64,000 nucleotides of DNA from Gigantopelta aegis (Eukaryota > Mollusca > Gastropoda > Neomphalida > Peltospiridae), in contig NC_054708.1 in the NCBI RefSeq assembly GCF_016097555.1, forward strand, positions 5,278,462 to 5,342,461, given 5' to 3'. The translations under genes and the position numbers were made by a program. The notes under the pieces were generated by a model, which worked only from the letters and a program-made list of their open reading frames with translations, had not been told where the DNA came from and did not search any database. Shown piece after piece: positions 34,565 through 63,846 of the stretch; within the stretch, counting starts at the first letter, position 1; each line of letters starts with the position of its first letter.

Positions 34565-34840
34565 CTTGAGCGGAGCGGATACTGTTTAACGTGCGCATGT
34601 ACCACGAAGGTTTCGCACACGCCTGTCACGGGCTTAGCCTCTGACATCGCCAATGACTAAGTCCGGGCCAGGGTGGGGGGTGTAAGTTTGAGGTGGGCGG
34701 AATTTGCAATACAAATTTGACTCGATTCTGCTCATGTCTGGACAAAACAATTGAATGAATGAATGAATGAATGAATGTTTAACGACACCCCAGCACGAAA
34801 AATACATCGACTATTAGGTGTCAAACTATGGTAATGCAAA
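34565..34840 (+). repeat. Interspersed repeat, copy 2, with AATG-rich 3-prime part
   Basis: The first half matches 26520-26740. The second half (34750-34840) has AATG units, then gtttaacgacaccccagcac and a tgtcaaactatgg stretch. The inverse of that tail occurs alone at 46525-46632 and 56385-56480. Confidence 0.62.
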
Positions 34841-35056
34841 CAAACAAAGTGATAATCAACATCAATATAAAAATTCAAGATTTAACTAAAAACAGTGTAA
34901 AGAACTGTGCACAAATACAAATATCACAGATAGATAATGACTTCTACTCAAAATTTCAATTGTATCTCGAAAAAAAACAAGGGGATTTGTGCTGTATTGG
35001 CCATTCTCAAAGAAAATGTTACATCCCTGCACCACGGTGAGGTTACAGCACGCGCA

Positions 35057-35085
35057 GGGGGGGGGGGGGGGGGGGGGGGGGGGGT
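35057..35085. repeat. G homopolymer run
   Basis: About 28 G. Confidence 0.95.
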
Positions 35086-35512
35086 ATTAAATTCCAAAAA
35101 TAAATTAAGGTGCTCGGCCAAAAAGGTTTTAAAGTGATTTGATCAATTTAGACGGGCTACCAAATTAATGTGCCTTGGACTATTTACCAAACAAATAAGC
35201 ATAAAATTTTGAATGACGACCCAAAGTTATAAAGTCCAACTAGCCCCAAAAGGAGGTTACCTGTCCTAGGTAAGGTTGACATTCTACAGCGAGCTGAGAA
35301 AGGGAGTCGCGCTGAGGTTTGGTACCTGGGATCTCTTGTCTAGTAGATTTGTAATGACAAGGTGGTATTCGGCGCCGCATATCGTCTTGACGATTTTGTG
35401 TATGGTATGGCTATCCATCTTGGCGAACAGGAACGCTTGTCGGTAGATCTGCTGGCGCCGGTGGGTCATGATCAGCGCCGAAGTGTGTGGAGCTCATAGT
35501 GGCTCCCATCTG
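35086..35512. other. Non-coding stretch before the 82-bp array
   Basis: No supportable gene; short open frames only. Confidence 0.5.
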
Positions 35513-36218
35513 ATACCAGATAGATTCATGGAATCAATCACTGTTTTGTCTAGTGAAGGCTGACCTCGCGAGTGGCTGTCCTCCTACAGACGAGGCACCA
35601 GATAGATTCATGGAATCAATCACTGTTTTGTCTAGTGAAGGCTGACCTCGCGAGTGGCTGTCCTCCTACAGACGAGGCACCAGATAGATTCATGGAATCA
35701 ATCACTGTTTTGTTGTGAAGGCTGACCTAGTGAAGGCTGACCAATCGCCTCGCGAGTGGCTGTCCTCCTACAGACGAGGCACCAGATAGATTCATGGAAT
35801 CAATCACTGTTTTGTCTAGTGAAGGCTCACCTCGCGAGTGGCTGTCCTTCTACAGACGAGGCACCAGATAGATTCATGGAATCAATCACTGTTTTGTCTA
35901 GTGAAGGCTCACCTCGCGAGTGGCTGTCCTCGTACAGACGAGGCACCAGATAGATTCATGGAATCAATCACTGTTTTGTCTAGTGAAGGCTCACCTCGCG
36001 AGTGGCTGTCCTCCTACAGACGAGGCACCAGAAAGATTCATGGAATCAATCACTATTTTGTCTTGTGAAGGCTCACCTCGCGAGTGGCTGTCCTCCTACA
36101 GACGAGGCACCAGATAGATTCATGGAATCAATCACTGTTTTGTCTAGTGAAGGCTCACCTCGCGAGTGGCTGTCCTCCTACTGACGAGGCACCAGATAGA
36201 TTCATGGAATCAATCACC
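35513..36218. repeat. Tandem repeat, 82-bp period, about nine copies
   Basis: The unit contains gatagattcatggaatcaat, cactgttttgtctagtgaag and cgcgagtggctgtcctccta. Spacing is 82 bp throughout, except one unit lengthened by 20 bp near 35720-35760. Copies are nearly identical. Confidence 0.95.
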
Positions 36219-36239
36219 ATTTTGACAAATTCCCATTGT

Positions 36240-37250
36240 ACAGAGATACGGTTTGATCGAGTATAACAGTTTTCGCGTTCAGATTTAAGTGTTTTTTTCT
36301 ATCAGTTGCCTACTTGCCTACTTGCCTACTTGCCTATCTATGTGTTTTATCGATAACTTTCAAGTATGATATGAATTATTACATTATATAGTATATATGG
36401 TGATATAATAATAATAAATGTAAAGGATCATTATATCTTAAATTTGTTCTAAGATCTACAAAGAGAGGTGTAATGAAGTGCTAAATATTTTGCTTTTAGA
36501 TGCTAGCAATTATTTGTTTTGGTATAAAACTTAAAGGTTTTGTCTGCTAATAATAATAGATAATGATGTAATTAGATTAAGAAATAGTTAATTTATTCTG
36601 GCTCCTGGAACTTGAACACAAACAGCTCCGACCAGCATGCCAGAGCAAGCTATTTTATAAGCAGTTCTTCTTACACCCAGAATGTGACAAATTGTGTGAA
36701 ATCTCAAGTCAAGAATAATGTTATCTTGCTTTGAGTCCACATGGCATATAGTAAACTTTCAAGTTCGCAGCAGCTCTGAAACACCCAATTGGGTCTGTGT
36801 TGTTAATACTTTGAAAATGCACTGGAGGCAGGAAGTAATTGTAAACAATAACAAATTATGTCTGGATGGCAGACATTGGAAAGGGTCATGGATGTTTCCA
36901 GCTGTGTGCACAGTAACCTTATCCTACCCTGAGATGATGAATTCGGTTCCCTGGTAATGTAGCCGGTTGCTAGAAGCACTTAACAACTTTAGAAAAACAA
37001 TTTGTCAAACAAAGCAAAGCCTTAAAACTAATTATAACAGATACATTTGTTACACTAATTATTACATGAAATGTAAGCTACATGTATCATACCAGTTATA
37101 ACAGATATATTTATTACACTAATTAAACACGTAATGTAAGCTATTGGAGTAAACTGCACCATATCCGTAGTGTTGAGATACTAACTGAATAAATAATGTT
37201 AATTCAACACTTAGAATAAGTTAATATGTTTAATGATTTCTAATACACAG
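36240..37250. other. Non-coding stretch with a small direct duplication
   Basis: At 37030-37145 a segment of about 50 bp (ttataacagatacatttgtt and onward) occurs twice in tandem with differences. A TTGCCTAC repeat lies near 36305-36335. No gene. Confidence 0.55.
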
Positions 37251-37264
37251 TAATTTAACGAAAC

Positions 37265-37311
37265 AAAATGCCGAATATAGTTACAGGGCCAGTAACTATA
37301 TTCGGCATTTT
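37265..37311. repeat. Perfect 20-bp stem hairpin
   Basis: aaaatgccgaatatagttac, a 7-bp loop (agggcca), then the exact inverse. A second gggccagta-type motif in inverse form lies at about 37622-37632, so this may be the end of a larger element. Confidence 0.75.
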
Positions 37312-38008
37312 TCCTTTAAGGTTTTCATTCGTTGTAAAGTGTCTACGTTTTGACATGTTCTGAAACAAAAAATTCTTCAACTTAATGATTTAAACAGCAA
37401 TTTAGAGAGAATAAAATGACAAATATATTTACAATCAACGAGTAATGATTCCTAGCAGAATGCGCATTTTCGTAGGTTTTTGAAAAATGCACAAACAAAA
37501 TCATCGTGTGCAAGATGTTTGCATGTAACATGGGTCAGATGTTACTGAAACAATGTTTAGAAGTTATCTGTGATTAAAACTTACAAAAATAATATGAAAT
37601 TAGCAAATAATTACCAAAAGTCTACTGGCCCTTAATTCATTTTGTTTAGTACATTTTAAATATGCATGTAATACTACTAAAGATAACTGTATTGAAACAA
37701 AAATCTATTAATTGATGTACTTTAAAGTATCTCAATCACGGATTTAGTGGGCCTTGTTTCTCTAAACATGCATTATAAATGAAACTTACATTCATTTGGA
37801 ATACCAAACCTAGTTATTGTATGATCCCACATATGTTAATTGAACTACGATCGAGGGAATTCCATGATACGCTTATTTTTTTAAATTTGGAACTCTTCTT
37901 GTGATGAGACATGAAAAAATACGGGAAAACAGACTCGTAGTGATGAGGCTTTATACGACAACCGTATAATGTAGTTTTGGATTTTATATAAACGATCGCC
38001 GTGTATAG

Positions 38009-38408
38009 TAAAAAAAAGTAAAGTTTGTTTTATTTAACGACGCCGCTAGAGCACATTGATTTTTTATCTTATAATCGGCTATTGGACGTCAAACATTTGT
38101 CATTGTGACACTGTTTTTAGAGGAAACCCGCTGTCGCCACATAGGCTACTCTTTTTACGACAGGCAGCAAGGGATCTTTTATTTGCGCTTCCCACAGGCA
38201 GGATAGCACAAACCATGGCCTTTGTTGAACCAGTTATGGATCACTGGTCGGTGCAAGTGGTTTACACCTACCCATTGAGCCTTGCGGAGCACTCACTCAG
38301 GGTTTGGAGTCGGTATCTCGATTAAAAATCCCATGCCTCGACTGGGATCCGAACCCAGTACCTACCAGCCTGTAGACCGATGGCCTGCCACGACGCCACC
38401 GAAGCCGG
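38009..38408 (-). mobile_element. SINE, ggcctcggtggcg-head type, full length
   Basis: Target duplication tcgccgtgtatag at 37996-38008 and 38409-38421, perfect 13 bp. Tail, core, spacer and head complete, almost identical to 20761-21158, so recently active. Confidence 0.95.
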
Positions 38409-38539
38409 TCGCCGTGTATAGAGACTTGGCAAATGAGGGCCGGCTATATACATGGCAAATAATAAAAAATATATTATTTCATGATGAAAATAACCGCAAA
38501 TACGCTGAAATAAAATAATAAACAGTTGGAACATGAACT

Positions 38540-38543
38540 CACC

Positions 38544-38615
<72 letters not shown>

Positions 38616-38620
38616 TTATA
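38540..38620. repeat. (ATT)n and (ATTT)n microsatellite
   Basis: About 13 ATT units, then about 9 ATTT units. Confidence 0.93.
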
Positions 38621-38665
38621 ATTAGTTTTTTGTTAGTACGGTTGGGACAATATGACGCTATTCAT

Positions 38666-39070
38666 ATATCTATGCATCTTCATAAATCAAGGCTAATATT
38701 CGTTCCTCGTATTCAGCCTTGATACATGTCGTCAAGAAATCGTGCCACAAAATGCTTAAATTTCATTGGATGCAATGAGATCTGATTGCAACGAATCGCA
38801 ACGCTCCTTATAGATTCCCTTGTTATTGTAAACAAAGATGGCAGCGTCAGCGTCCGGCGGTTAATTTTTGATATTGCTTTCAAGATTGTCACATTGTTAC
38901 CGATGCTGTAATTGGTCAGCGATGTCATCGTGTAAGGGACATAATCGGTGTTACAAATTTTCTTCCAATAGAGGGCGCTAGTAGTGGATATCAGTAATAT
39001 TGACTACATGTATCAAGGCTGAATACGAGGAACGAATATTAGCCTTGATTTATGAAGATGATATCTATGG
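38666..39070. mobile_element. Inverted-repeat element with hairpin-forming ends
   Basis: Arms of about 65 bp (38669-38735 and 38999-39066) are near-perfect inverses. Each arm itself begins and ends with atcaaggct/agccttgat and can fold alone. About 260 bp of non-coding DNA lies between. Confidence 0.75.
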
Positions 39071-39079
39071 AAAACGTAC

Positions 39080-39940
39080 ACAAAAGGGTCCGCTAAATTC
39101 ATATACTTCCCCACCCCCTCCTCTGTTAAAAAAATGCACTGTTCGTACAGTACTTAGTATGTATTCCTTCTGTTCCAGATGGCTCGGTAATATGGATCAA
39201 TCAAATACATGTACTTATTTACCGCCTATATACGTTTTTGCTGTGAATATAGCCAGCCCTCGTTTGTTGAGGCTATAGACACGGCCTTCGTATATATAGT
39301 CACATCGTATATAAACACCATCTAATTCAGAGTATTCTTTATAAATGTAACAATTCCTATCCCAAGTCAGGTGTTATGGCATATTTTGTATAATAATGAA
39401 TTTGACAAGGTGGAAAATGACGGTGTTTGTGATCCAGATGTTTAGAGTTTTTCGCGTACGACTAACGATAAATTTACCTATAGATGCAAAGGCCTAACTA
39501 GTAGGGATTGTCGACGTTTAACATGCTTCTGTTACTAAAATAACATGTTTTTTATTATTTTTAATAACTTATTTTCATTTTTTTCTTCTTCTATTTACCT
39601 TACGTCGCAGAGGACGGTCAAGCGTTCTCGTTACACGAGCTTGGTAAATCGTTTTGGCACTGCGGTTATTCGGGGAATGCCCGTCACGTGACTCAAAATA
39701 ATACGTCACACCTCTGCTCTCCAAATAGCCGTTATTTAATTCAGAATTATGGACCGTACCCATAATTCAATTATTTTTTATAAAATATCAATAATAAGTG
39801 TGATATGGTGGTTATGTAGAGGGTTCAGTAAAGTACTTTTAGGTACAAATCAAATGTATATATTGTCATATAATACCTTGTTGGGTAAATAATTAGGTCA
39901 ACCATCTGTGAGAGAGCACGTTTAAATTGCACAGATATGT
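39080..39940. other. Non-coding stretch, no feature recognised
   Basis: No repeat or coding pattern I can support. Confidence 0.5.
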
Positions 39941-39949
39941 ACTAGCGTA

Positions 39950-40125
39950 TCCTGGTTACCAGGGATTGCGCACTTCCCCATTGACAGGAAAGTACATATC
40001 ACAATCTTAAATGTGCCAGTCCTATGCAGTGGTTGAAGTAAGATAAAAGCCGATGGGTCCACTAAGGGCAATCAATCATATATCCTATCGCATTTACCCG
40101 TACCACTGAACTATGCTGACATGGG
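39950..40125 (-). mobile_element. Old SINE fragment
   Basis: Degraded core (gacaggaaagtacatatcac) and head (gtaccactgaactatgct), minus orientation. Confidence 0.65.
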
Positions 40126-40200
40126 TACTGTATGCGTGTACAGGAATGAAATACTCTACTAGTCTTATGATATATAAATTGCCAATACATTGCGGGAACT

Positions 40201-40282
40201 CAGTGGCGTAGGCAGGATTTTGTATTGGGGGGGGGGGGGGCATGACCCCCCTGCCCCCCCCCCCCCCCCGGCTACGCCACTG
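40201..40282. mobile_element. 82-bp hAT-like MITE with poly-G/poly-C centre
   Basis: Ends cagtggcgtaggc and gctacgccactg are inverted repeats typical of hAT elements. Flanking 8-bp duplication cgggaact (40193-40200) and cggtaact (40283-40290), 7 of 8 identical. The interior is mainly a G run followed by a C run. Confidence 0.85.
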
Positions 40283-40290
40283 CGGTAACT

Positions 40291-41120
40291 GTAGATTAAA
40301 AATAAGATACATTTTCAGGTATAGTTTCATGTTTTGATTGTCAATGTTTTGAAAACATTTTAATGCATTCATTGAATAAAGATTGTTGATTAAAATAACA
40401 GTGAATGCTATTAACCACAATGAAACCAGGACTGGTGTAAACAATATCTAAATACAGTTTAATGCATTCGTCACCAGCATTGATTTGGTGCGTTATTAAG
40501 TATAATGTTTCTCTAATGCGCTTGTAGAATGATATACATGTACACACATGTATTTTATTTAAACACACTATAGCAGTAACCACTTTAGCCCAGAAAATAT
40601 GTATGTGCATACATTTCAACTACTACAATAAACAATATTTATTATTAGTATGCATATTTATTTTATGTTATTTACATAAAAGGGTCGCTTCTTCTAACCA
40701 ATTAGTTATAATATGAACTACCATGAACGGACTCTGATTTAAAGAAAAATGCTTGACCTTAATCTACTAATTAATTTTCAATTCTATATGTCAAATATTT
40801 TATAATGTCTATAAAATATACAATGACTAGAAAAGTTACAATCCTGTGATGATGCCTTCGAAATAATATAAACTAATTTCCCTCTATGCTAAGTAAATTA
40901 AAATATTTTATTGCGTATGGTCATAAAACATTTATCACCTTTGGGCCGGCATCCTTATTACAATAAATAATAACCCCGGGAATTTTCATTTTAAATTGCA
41001 ACTTAAATTAATTTTTTGTATAATATTCAAATTGTCTACACAATACAGACATAGCTTGTTAATAATTTTTAACTAAGATTGTTGCATATGGGAGCCATGT
41101 TTAAAAAATATATATATAGA
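40291..41120. other. AT-rich non-coding stretch
   Basis: No feature recognised. Confidence 0.5.
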
Positions 41121-41428
41121 AAGGAATTTTATATTTAATGACACACTCAACACAACTACAATTATGTGGTGTCAGACATGTGGTTAATGACCACAAATAT
41201 ATTTTAGAGAGGAAACTATGGACAACTATTTTTTTTATTAGCACCAAGGGATCTTTAATATATGCATCATCCCACAGACAGGCTAGTACATATCATAGTC
41301 TGTAACACCAGTTGTGAAGCACTAGCTGGAACGAGAAATAGTCCAATGATTCCACTAACAGGGATCGATCCTGTTCTGACCGCACATCAGGCCAGCACTT
41401 TACTACTGGGCTACGTTCTGCCTCTGGC
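41121..41428 (-). mobile_element. Diverged SINE, near full length
   Basis: Tail aatgacacactcaacac, core with tcatcccacagacaggctag, and a head ending tactactgggctacgttctg. Confidence 0.85.
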
Positions 41429-41429
41429 A

Positions 41430-41690
41430 AATTAATTTAGTTATATTATTTTTTCTCTAATATACATAATAACTATTCAAACTAAAATAAGGTAAAATAA
41501 CTTTCCTTTTTAACTAGTTTCTTTATGTCTCTGTTCAGTTAATATTTTCTCAACTGCGTGTTACTTCTGTAGAACTAAATGGACTCTGCAATCACTTCTG
41601 ATTCAAGTATTTACATAACCGGCATTTATTCAGCAACTAGTTAACAACATACATTTTACCACATTCCAGATGTCTAAGCACTACACACTT

Positions 41691-41724
<34 letters not shown>

Positions 41725-42290
41725 TCATACTCTGGAGTCCATCTCAGATTATCACCAACAGACCGGTCATCGTGATGCGTAAACAATTAATTCTAGCTAC
41801 CTCTGCCAGAGTTGTTATTTCTTTGTAAGCCAAAACACCCACCCAGAGATAGTTTACATAAAACACCATCGCTGGATGGAAACACTTAGAGCTAACACGT
41901 GTCATTAGCGTGTCATGCGTTATGGCACCTAGGATTCAATCTTCTCAGACAGTTTACAGCCCACCACAATCCAGTGTTGTAAGCTAACATGTTATGTCTG
42001 TCAGCTATGGGTGATACTACAAAATTCTAGAGAGACAGAATAAGGTAGTGCTGAAAACATGGTTTTGGCCTTTTGTGGAAATGGACATAAAAGATCATTG
42101 GTTTGGGTTCTGATGTATAAAAGCATAAATAAATGATTGATTTGAATGAGACATTGTGAAATGATAGTACACATTCCCATGATGCTGACAAGGTGATTAA
42201 CTCATTTTTGTATAATACACCATATAATGGGTTCTAGCACTAACCCCTTGATATAGAGAATACTAAATGCGCTAAAGCCAATATTATACT
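41430..42290. other. Non-coding stretch with a CA microsatellite
   Basis: (CA)n at 41692-41722; otherwise nothing recognised. Confidence 0.55.
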
Positions 42291-42296
42291 AAAGTA

Positions 42297-43301
42297 CTGT
42301 CGGAAATAGAATAAAAACGATTTTCGTCGATTATTTCTTACATATTAAACAGACAAGTAAATTTTATGTAAATATCTATTTAATGATGGTCTACCTAATT
42401 TAGCATTTACTTGCTTTGGCTCTCATTGATGTACAAGGTGATGTTTACTCTTGAAATTAAAAGAGATGTCAGTAAACAGATGATTTGTGCACTTTATTGG
42501 AACAGACTATAACAAATTTTAGTCAACATGTGTCAATTTCATTGCTGTTACAATATGTGAAGGACTGTTTCTGATAACAGTTTATCCCCATTCCTCTCCA
42601 AAACAAAATATTTGTAGACATTTATAAGTAACTTTTGAGCAAAACTGCCAAGAACCATTTTGACTGTGTGATCTATTATATTGGTATTAAAGGTGCTATC
42701 TTAAAGTTGCATAATGACAGCTATTGCAAATCATGTTTTCATAACATTTTGCTTTAACATTTAAAAACTACAACTCTAACTATATGCCCATAAATGATTA
42801 GAGAAAATAATTTTATCTATTAGTAGAAAATACATTTTTATTGGAGAATCTTTATCACAAACAGATGCTCACATATAACTATGATATAGCACCTTTAAGT
42901 GGTTGCAAAATTGTGTACATTTCTAATGTACTTATATTGAATTTATATTCACTAAATATGCTGGTCATAATTAATAATTTATGCTGCAATTCTGAATTAT
43001 TCAAAATAATTAGTTAACTTGCAATTTTAAATTAAAAGTTTGTTTAAGGGTAAATGAAATTGACACATAATCATCAAAATGTGTTCTATTCTGTCCCAAT
43101 AAAGGTCACAAATCTCCTGTTTACTGACATCTTTATTTTAATTTCAAGAGTACACACCACCTTGTACATCAATTAGAACACAAACAAGTAAATGCTAAAT
43201 TAGGTAGAGTATCATTGAATGGGTATTTACAAAATATTTACTTATCAGTTTAATATGAAAGAAATAATTGATGATAATCATTTTTATTTTATTCCCGACA
43301 C
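42297..43301. mobile_element. Non-autonomous TA-flanked element with about 250-bp TIRs
   Basis: Lies between TA at 42295-42296 and 43302-43303. The arms (about 42297-42545 and 43055-43301) are inverses with moderate divergence, for example ctaatttagcatttacttg and its inverse. The middle contains a TTAA-bounded element. The TA target and long TIRs suggest a Tc1/mariner-type origin. No coding sequence. Confidence 0.75.
42687..42898. mobile_element. TTAA-bounded element nested in the TA-flanked element
   Basis: Starts ttaaaggtgctatc and ends gatatagcacctttaa, 212 bp. No coding sequence. Confidence 0.72.
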
Positions 43302-43515
43302 TACGTTAGTTAGATATTGAGTGACTGTTGTGACATGAGCAATATCTTACACTGGTGTGTAATAAAATCGTATTTTTAGCAGCTCAGCCAGCACTGTAGG
43401 CCCTATGCAGACAGGTTATCTTTTCCACTTGTTAGCTTTGACATTCTGTTGACTTAGTTTGACGACATTCAGTCCCATGTCCAGATTTGTGTTTGTTTTG
43501 TTTGTTATTTTTGTT

Positions 43516-43580
<65 letters not shown>

Positions 43581-43669
43581 TTGATATAGATATACACACA
43601 ATGGCAAATATACATAGCTGTAGACATGACACATATTCACATGGGCACTTAACACTTTTAGTATGTGTC

Positions 43670-43738
<69 letters not shown>

Positions 43739-44682
43739 ACAAACACACAAGTATGTGAAAACAAAGACATTGTTTTGATTGTGTTATTAGAGGTCACGGG
43801 AGAATGGAAAAGCGATCAATCACAGATTACGATCACAAAGTTTTAAAACAAATAAAAACAACCTCTATTTTCGAAGCAAACATATCTCAATATTTGAACA
43901 ATTTAATCAGCATTTATGTTGCTGCCAGAATTTGGTACTTTTATCCATCACCCTGGTAAGACCTGTGTCTTTACCTACTTTTGTCTCAACCCTTACACAC
44001 AACCAGATGCAAATGGTCCTCATCTCCCGCTAATGAAGCAAGGGGTAGATAATTGTAACTATTTAATTTTTCACACTAGGATGTCCTACTGCAGCATTCA
44101 AAACAAGTTGTCTATCAAGTTGAAATGTGTCTCACCAGTGAACAGTTAACAAAATGCACCCACTCTAGATGGGTGGGATGGATGTTTAATAAAGACAGCT
44201 TTTTCTACCTGCTGCCTCCAAGGCCTGCATTAAGTTAAGTGGGTGTCATCCCATTACGTCTACGTCTCTATTACAATTGTTCTAAAAGATAAGATCTGTT
44301 TAATAATGAACAATTCGGGTACAATCTTTACTTGGCACCTTTGGATGCTTAATAAACGGATTTGTGTGAAATTGCACAATCAAACTTCTATTTCGTTTGG
44401 GTCTGTTTACTGCTAATAATAAAAGAGGTGAATAATTTAATTGCATTAACTAATATATAAAATGAAATGTCTCATGTTTGTTTTGCAGTTGTTTAAAATG
44501 TCTTAGGACTGATTAATAATGATATTAAGCGACTTATATTTCGGTACTATATTATTTCATATTAATATTAAACTCGGATAAAATTAACGTTAATCAAACA
44601 TTCTCATTCAAACTTTCAAAATATTCCTCAAGTATTATTCACCAAAATGTTCATTAAAATGTAATGTTTTCTAATAGTTTAA
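43302..44682. other. Non-coding stretch with two microsatellites
   Basis: (GT)n at 43517-43579 and (AT)n at 43679-43735. No exon of the neighbouring gene was recognised here. Confidence 0.55.
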
Positions 44683-44882
44683 NNNNNNNNNNNNNNNNNN
44701 NNNNNNNNNNNNNNNNNNNNNNNNNNNNNNNNNNNNNNNNNNNNNNNNNNNNNNNNNNNNNNNNNNNNNNNNNNNNNNNNNNNNNNNNNNNNNNNNNNNN
44801 NNNNNNNNNNNNNNNNNNNNNNNNNNNNNNNNNNNNNNNNNNNNNNNNNNNNNNNNNNNNNNNNNNNNNNNNNNNNNNNNNN
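44683..44882. other. Assembly gap (200 N)
   Basis: Exactly 200 N. It lies about 290 bp beyond the last exon found of the transmembrane gene and could hide sequence of that gene. Confidence 0.99.
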
Positions 44883-45169
44883 AGTAATGTATATGACGAG
44901 ATCTATACTATGCGAGCGCCTTAGGAAGAGAGAAAAAAACAAACACGTTCTTGGTCCAAAAAGTGGTACGGCCGTACGGCTTCCGACGCCACTGTTTGTT
45001 CACGACAATCGACAATGCCGTGGAGATTGCCGTGGAGTTTTTAATTCTTCATGACACGTTTTTTGCCTTGGACTATATTCATTTGTTTTTGCCATTGACA
45101 TTTTCGTAATTGTAGGGAATGAATAATCTCTCTGTTGTATCTTACTAGCTTTTAAACAGTGATACTCAC

Positions 45170-61939
<16,770 letters not shown>

Positions 61940-62279
61940 CTGCAAGTAATAGACATAATTCATTAAAACCCATAACGAATTAGGATCAGAGTGTGCGTTT
62001 AAACATCAAAATGAAACCGAAAATCAAGAAAGAAAACAAATTAGTATACATAAGATTTATATTCACAGACATATTGTGTTCCTGACGTTCATTGGTTGGA
62101 TACAACCTCACTTAATTATCTCCCTTATCTAATGTCGCTCGTGTAATTAACGCTGTTCCGGGCGGGTGTAGACAGCACGTGGTGTTTGACAGATGTGTTG
62201 TGTTTCACATTGTTGAAGCAGGTAGGAGATTAATCGTCCCTCTCCTAAAATGTTTCGTTATTTAAGAGATGACAATAAG

Positions 62280-62590
62280 TCGGTTTTGTTTAGCGACTAC
62301 CACTAGAGCACGTTGATTTATTAATTATCGGCTATTGGATGACAAACATTTGAAAATTCAGACATATAGTCTTAGAGATGAAACTCGCTACATTTTTTCA
62401 GCAGCAGCAAGGGATCCTTTATATGCACTTTTCCACAGACAGGACAGCACACACCACGGCTTTGATATACCAGTCACTGGTATACTGGTTGAGACAGAAA
62501 AACAACCCAGTAAGAGAACGCATTCTTCAAGGAGGTTCGATCCTGCGACCCCATGCTAGAGCTTTGCCGACTGCGCTAGAGATGAATGCC
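62280..62590 (-). mobile_element. SINE, full length
   Basis: Tail gtttagcgactaccactaga, core with acacaccacggctttgatat, and a head with ggttcgatcctgcgacc and ctgcgcta. Confidence 0.87.
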
Positions 62591-62599
62591 AGTAATCAA

Positions 62600-63130
62600 A
62601 CGTATTAAACCGTTACAAGAGTCTTTATTTCTAGCAGTTTCATGTCAAAATGAAATAATGGCATTTCCCGCCAAAAATATTAATTAATTTTTTTCTTTAA
62701 CACATAAAGTTTATACCTTCGACTATATGTCTATAAACAAAAAATTACAACTAAATAATTCCATTTAGTAGTAGAAATTATTCTTTTGGTGGAATCTTGA
62801 GAGTTTGTCACTCGCATAAACTAATGTCATCATTGTGTTATATATACACATTCAACACACTAAGTTTATCCAAAATGCTTTGTGGTCAAATAACAAAAGA
62901 AACAAACATGGTAGTCATGCTATATTTAGCCACAAATTATTCGGGAAACCCCTCTTGTCATCTAGTGCAAGACTTGTTAATAAGTATCGAAAGATTATGC
63001 AAGACATTTTATTACTATCGGGAAGATTATGCGTGGGGTCGATTAATTTGTAGTTAATTACAAATAAATGTGAAAATAACCAAATATTGTAGTTTCAACT
63101 TTGACATAGGACCTTTAAGATATTACTGTT
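62600..63130. other. Non-coding stretch
   Basis: AT-rich; two overlapping short plus-strand open frames at 62797-63057 show no recognisable domain. A possible old TTAA-type element end lies near 63108-63118. Confidence 0.5.
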
Positions 63131-63135
63131 CCCTA

Positions 63136-63545
63136 TAGTCCTGTTCAATTGTTCAAACCCTAAGTTGTTTACAAATGTTACGTTTAATTCCTATTATATC
63201 CTTGTTTTCCTTACATTTGCATGAAAACAAACCCAAACCCCGACAGGTTTTATATACAATTCATCATCTAAAATGCACGACGTTGACTTGTGTCCATTTT
63301 ACAAAAAAATCTCTGTATGTTTTGAATACAGGTTCGTTCTCCTATAAATAACAAAGGCTATTTGCATAACAAAAAAAAGCATCACTCTATAGTGTGTTTC
63401 AAACTAATGTTCTTTTCAGCCTTCCAAGCGGAATATATTGTAGTATGACCTATATTTAAGAAACAATTTGGAAACATAAGTGAATAAAGAACTCAGACGT
63501 GGATTCAGGCGGGAAGTCCAGGTGACACGCCCCCTCTATTTTGTC
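63136..63545 (+). mobile_element. Diverged left end of a second Sailor-like transposon
   Basis: Starts after TA at 63134-63135 and aligns over about 400 bp to 5612-5995, through the whole TIR and the subterminal stretch (for example tagtatgacctatatttaag). It has many substitutions and small gaps, so it is much older or a different subfamily. No transposase or right end is seen before the window ends. Confidence 0.82.
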
Positions 63546-63846
63546 AAACAATATATATGACAAAATACACAAAAAATTAAAACTTATCCCACCCACCTGT
63601 TCAAAAGCAACGACGGGTCTTGGGCCCCCGCTATTAAAAACATTTGTCATTAATGTAATGTACTAATATAAAATTAGAGCACAGCTGAAATTTCTAGTCC
63701 AATGGGAGCTTCATATTTGGTCACGTGAAGTACATTTATATCCCGATAAAGTACTTCAGATGAACTGTGCAGTTTATATAAAGTGTACACTTCGTGTACC
63801 TCTTGATTCACCGAACAGCTCGAGATTTTGGCTCTGCTCTAAGACA

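Noticed and set aside
43416-44149. Search for a cytoplasmic kinase or phosphatase exon of the membrane protein
   Set aside because: Only microsatellite frames and short open frames without catalytic motifs were found.
62797-63057. 86-codon plus-strand open frame as a small gene
   Set aside because: No domain, no start context and AT-rich composition; probably chance.
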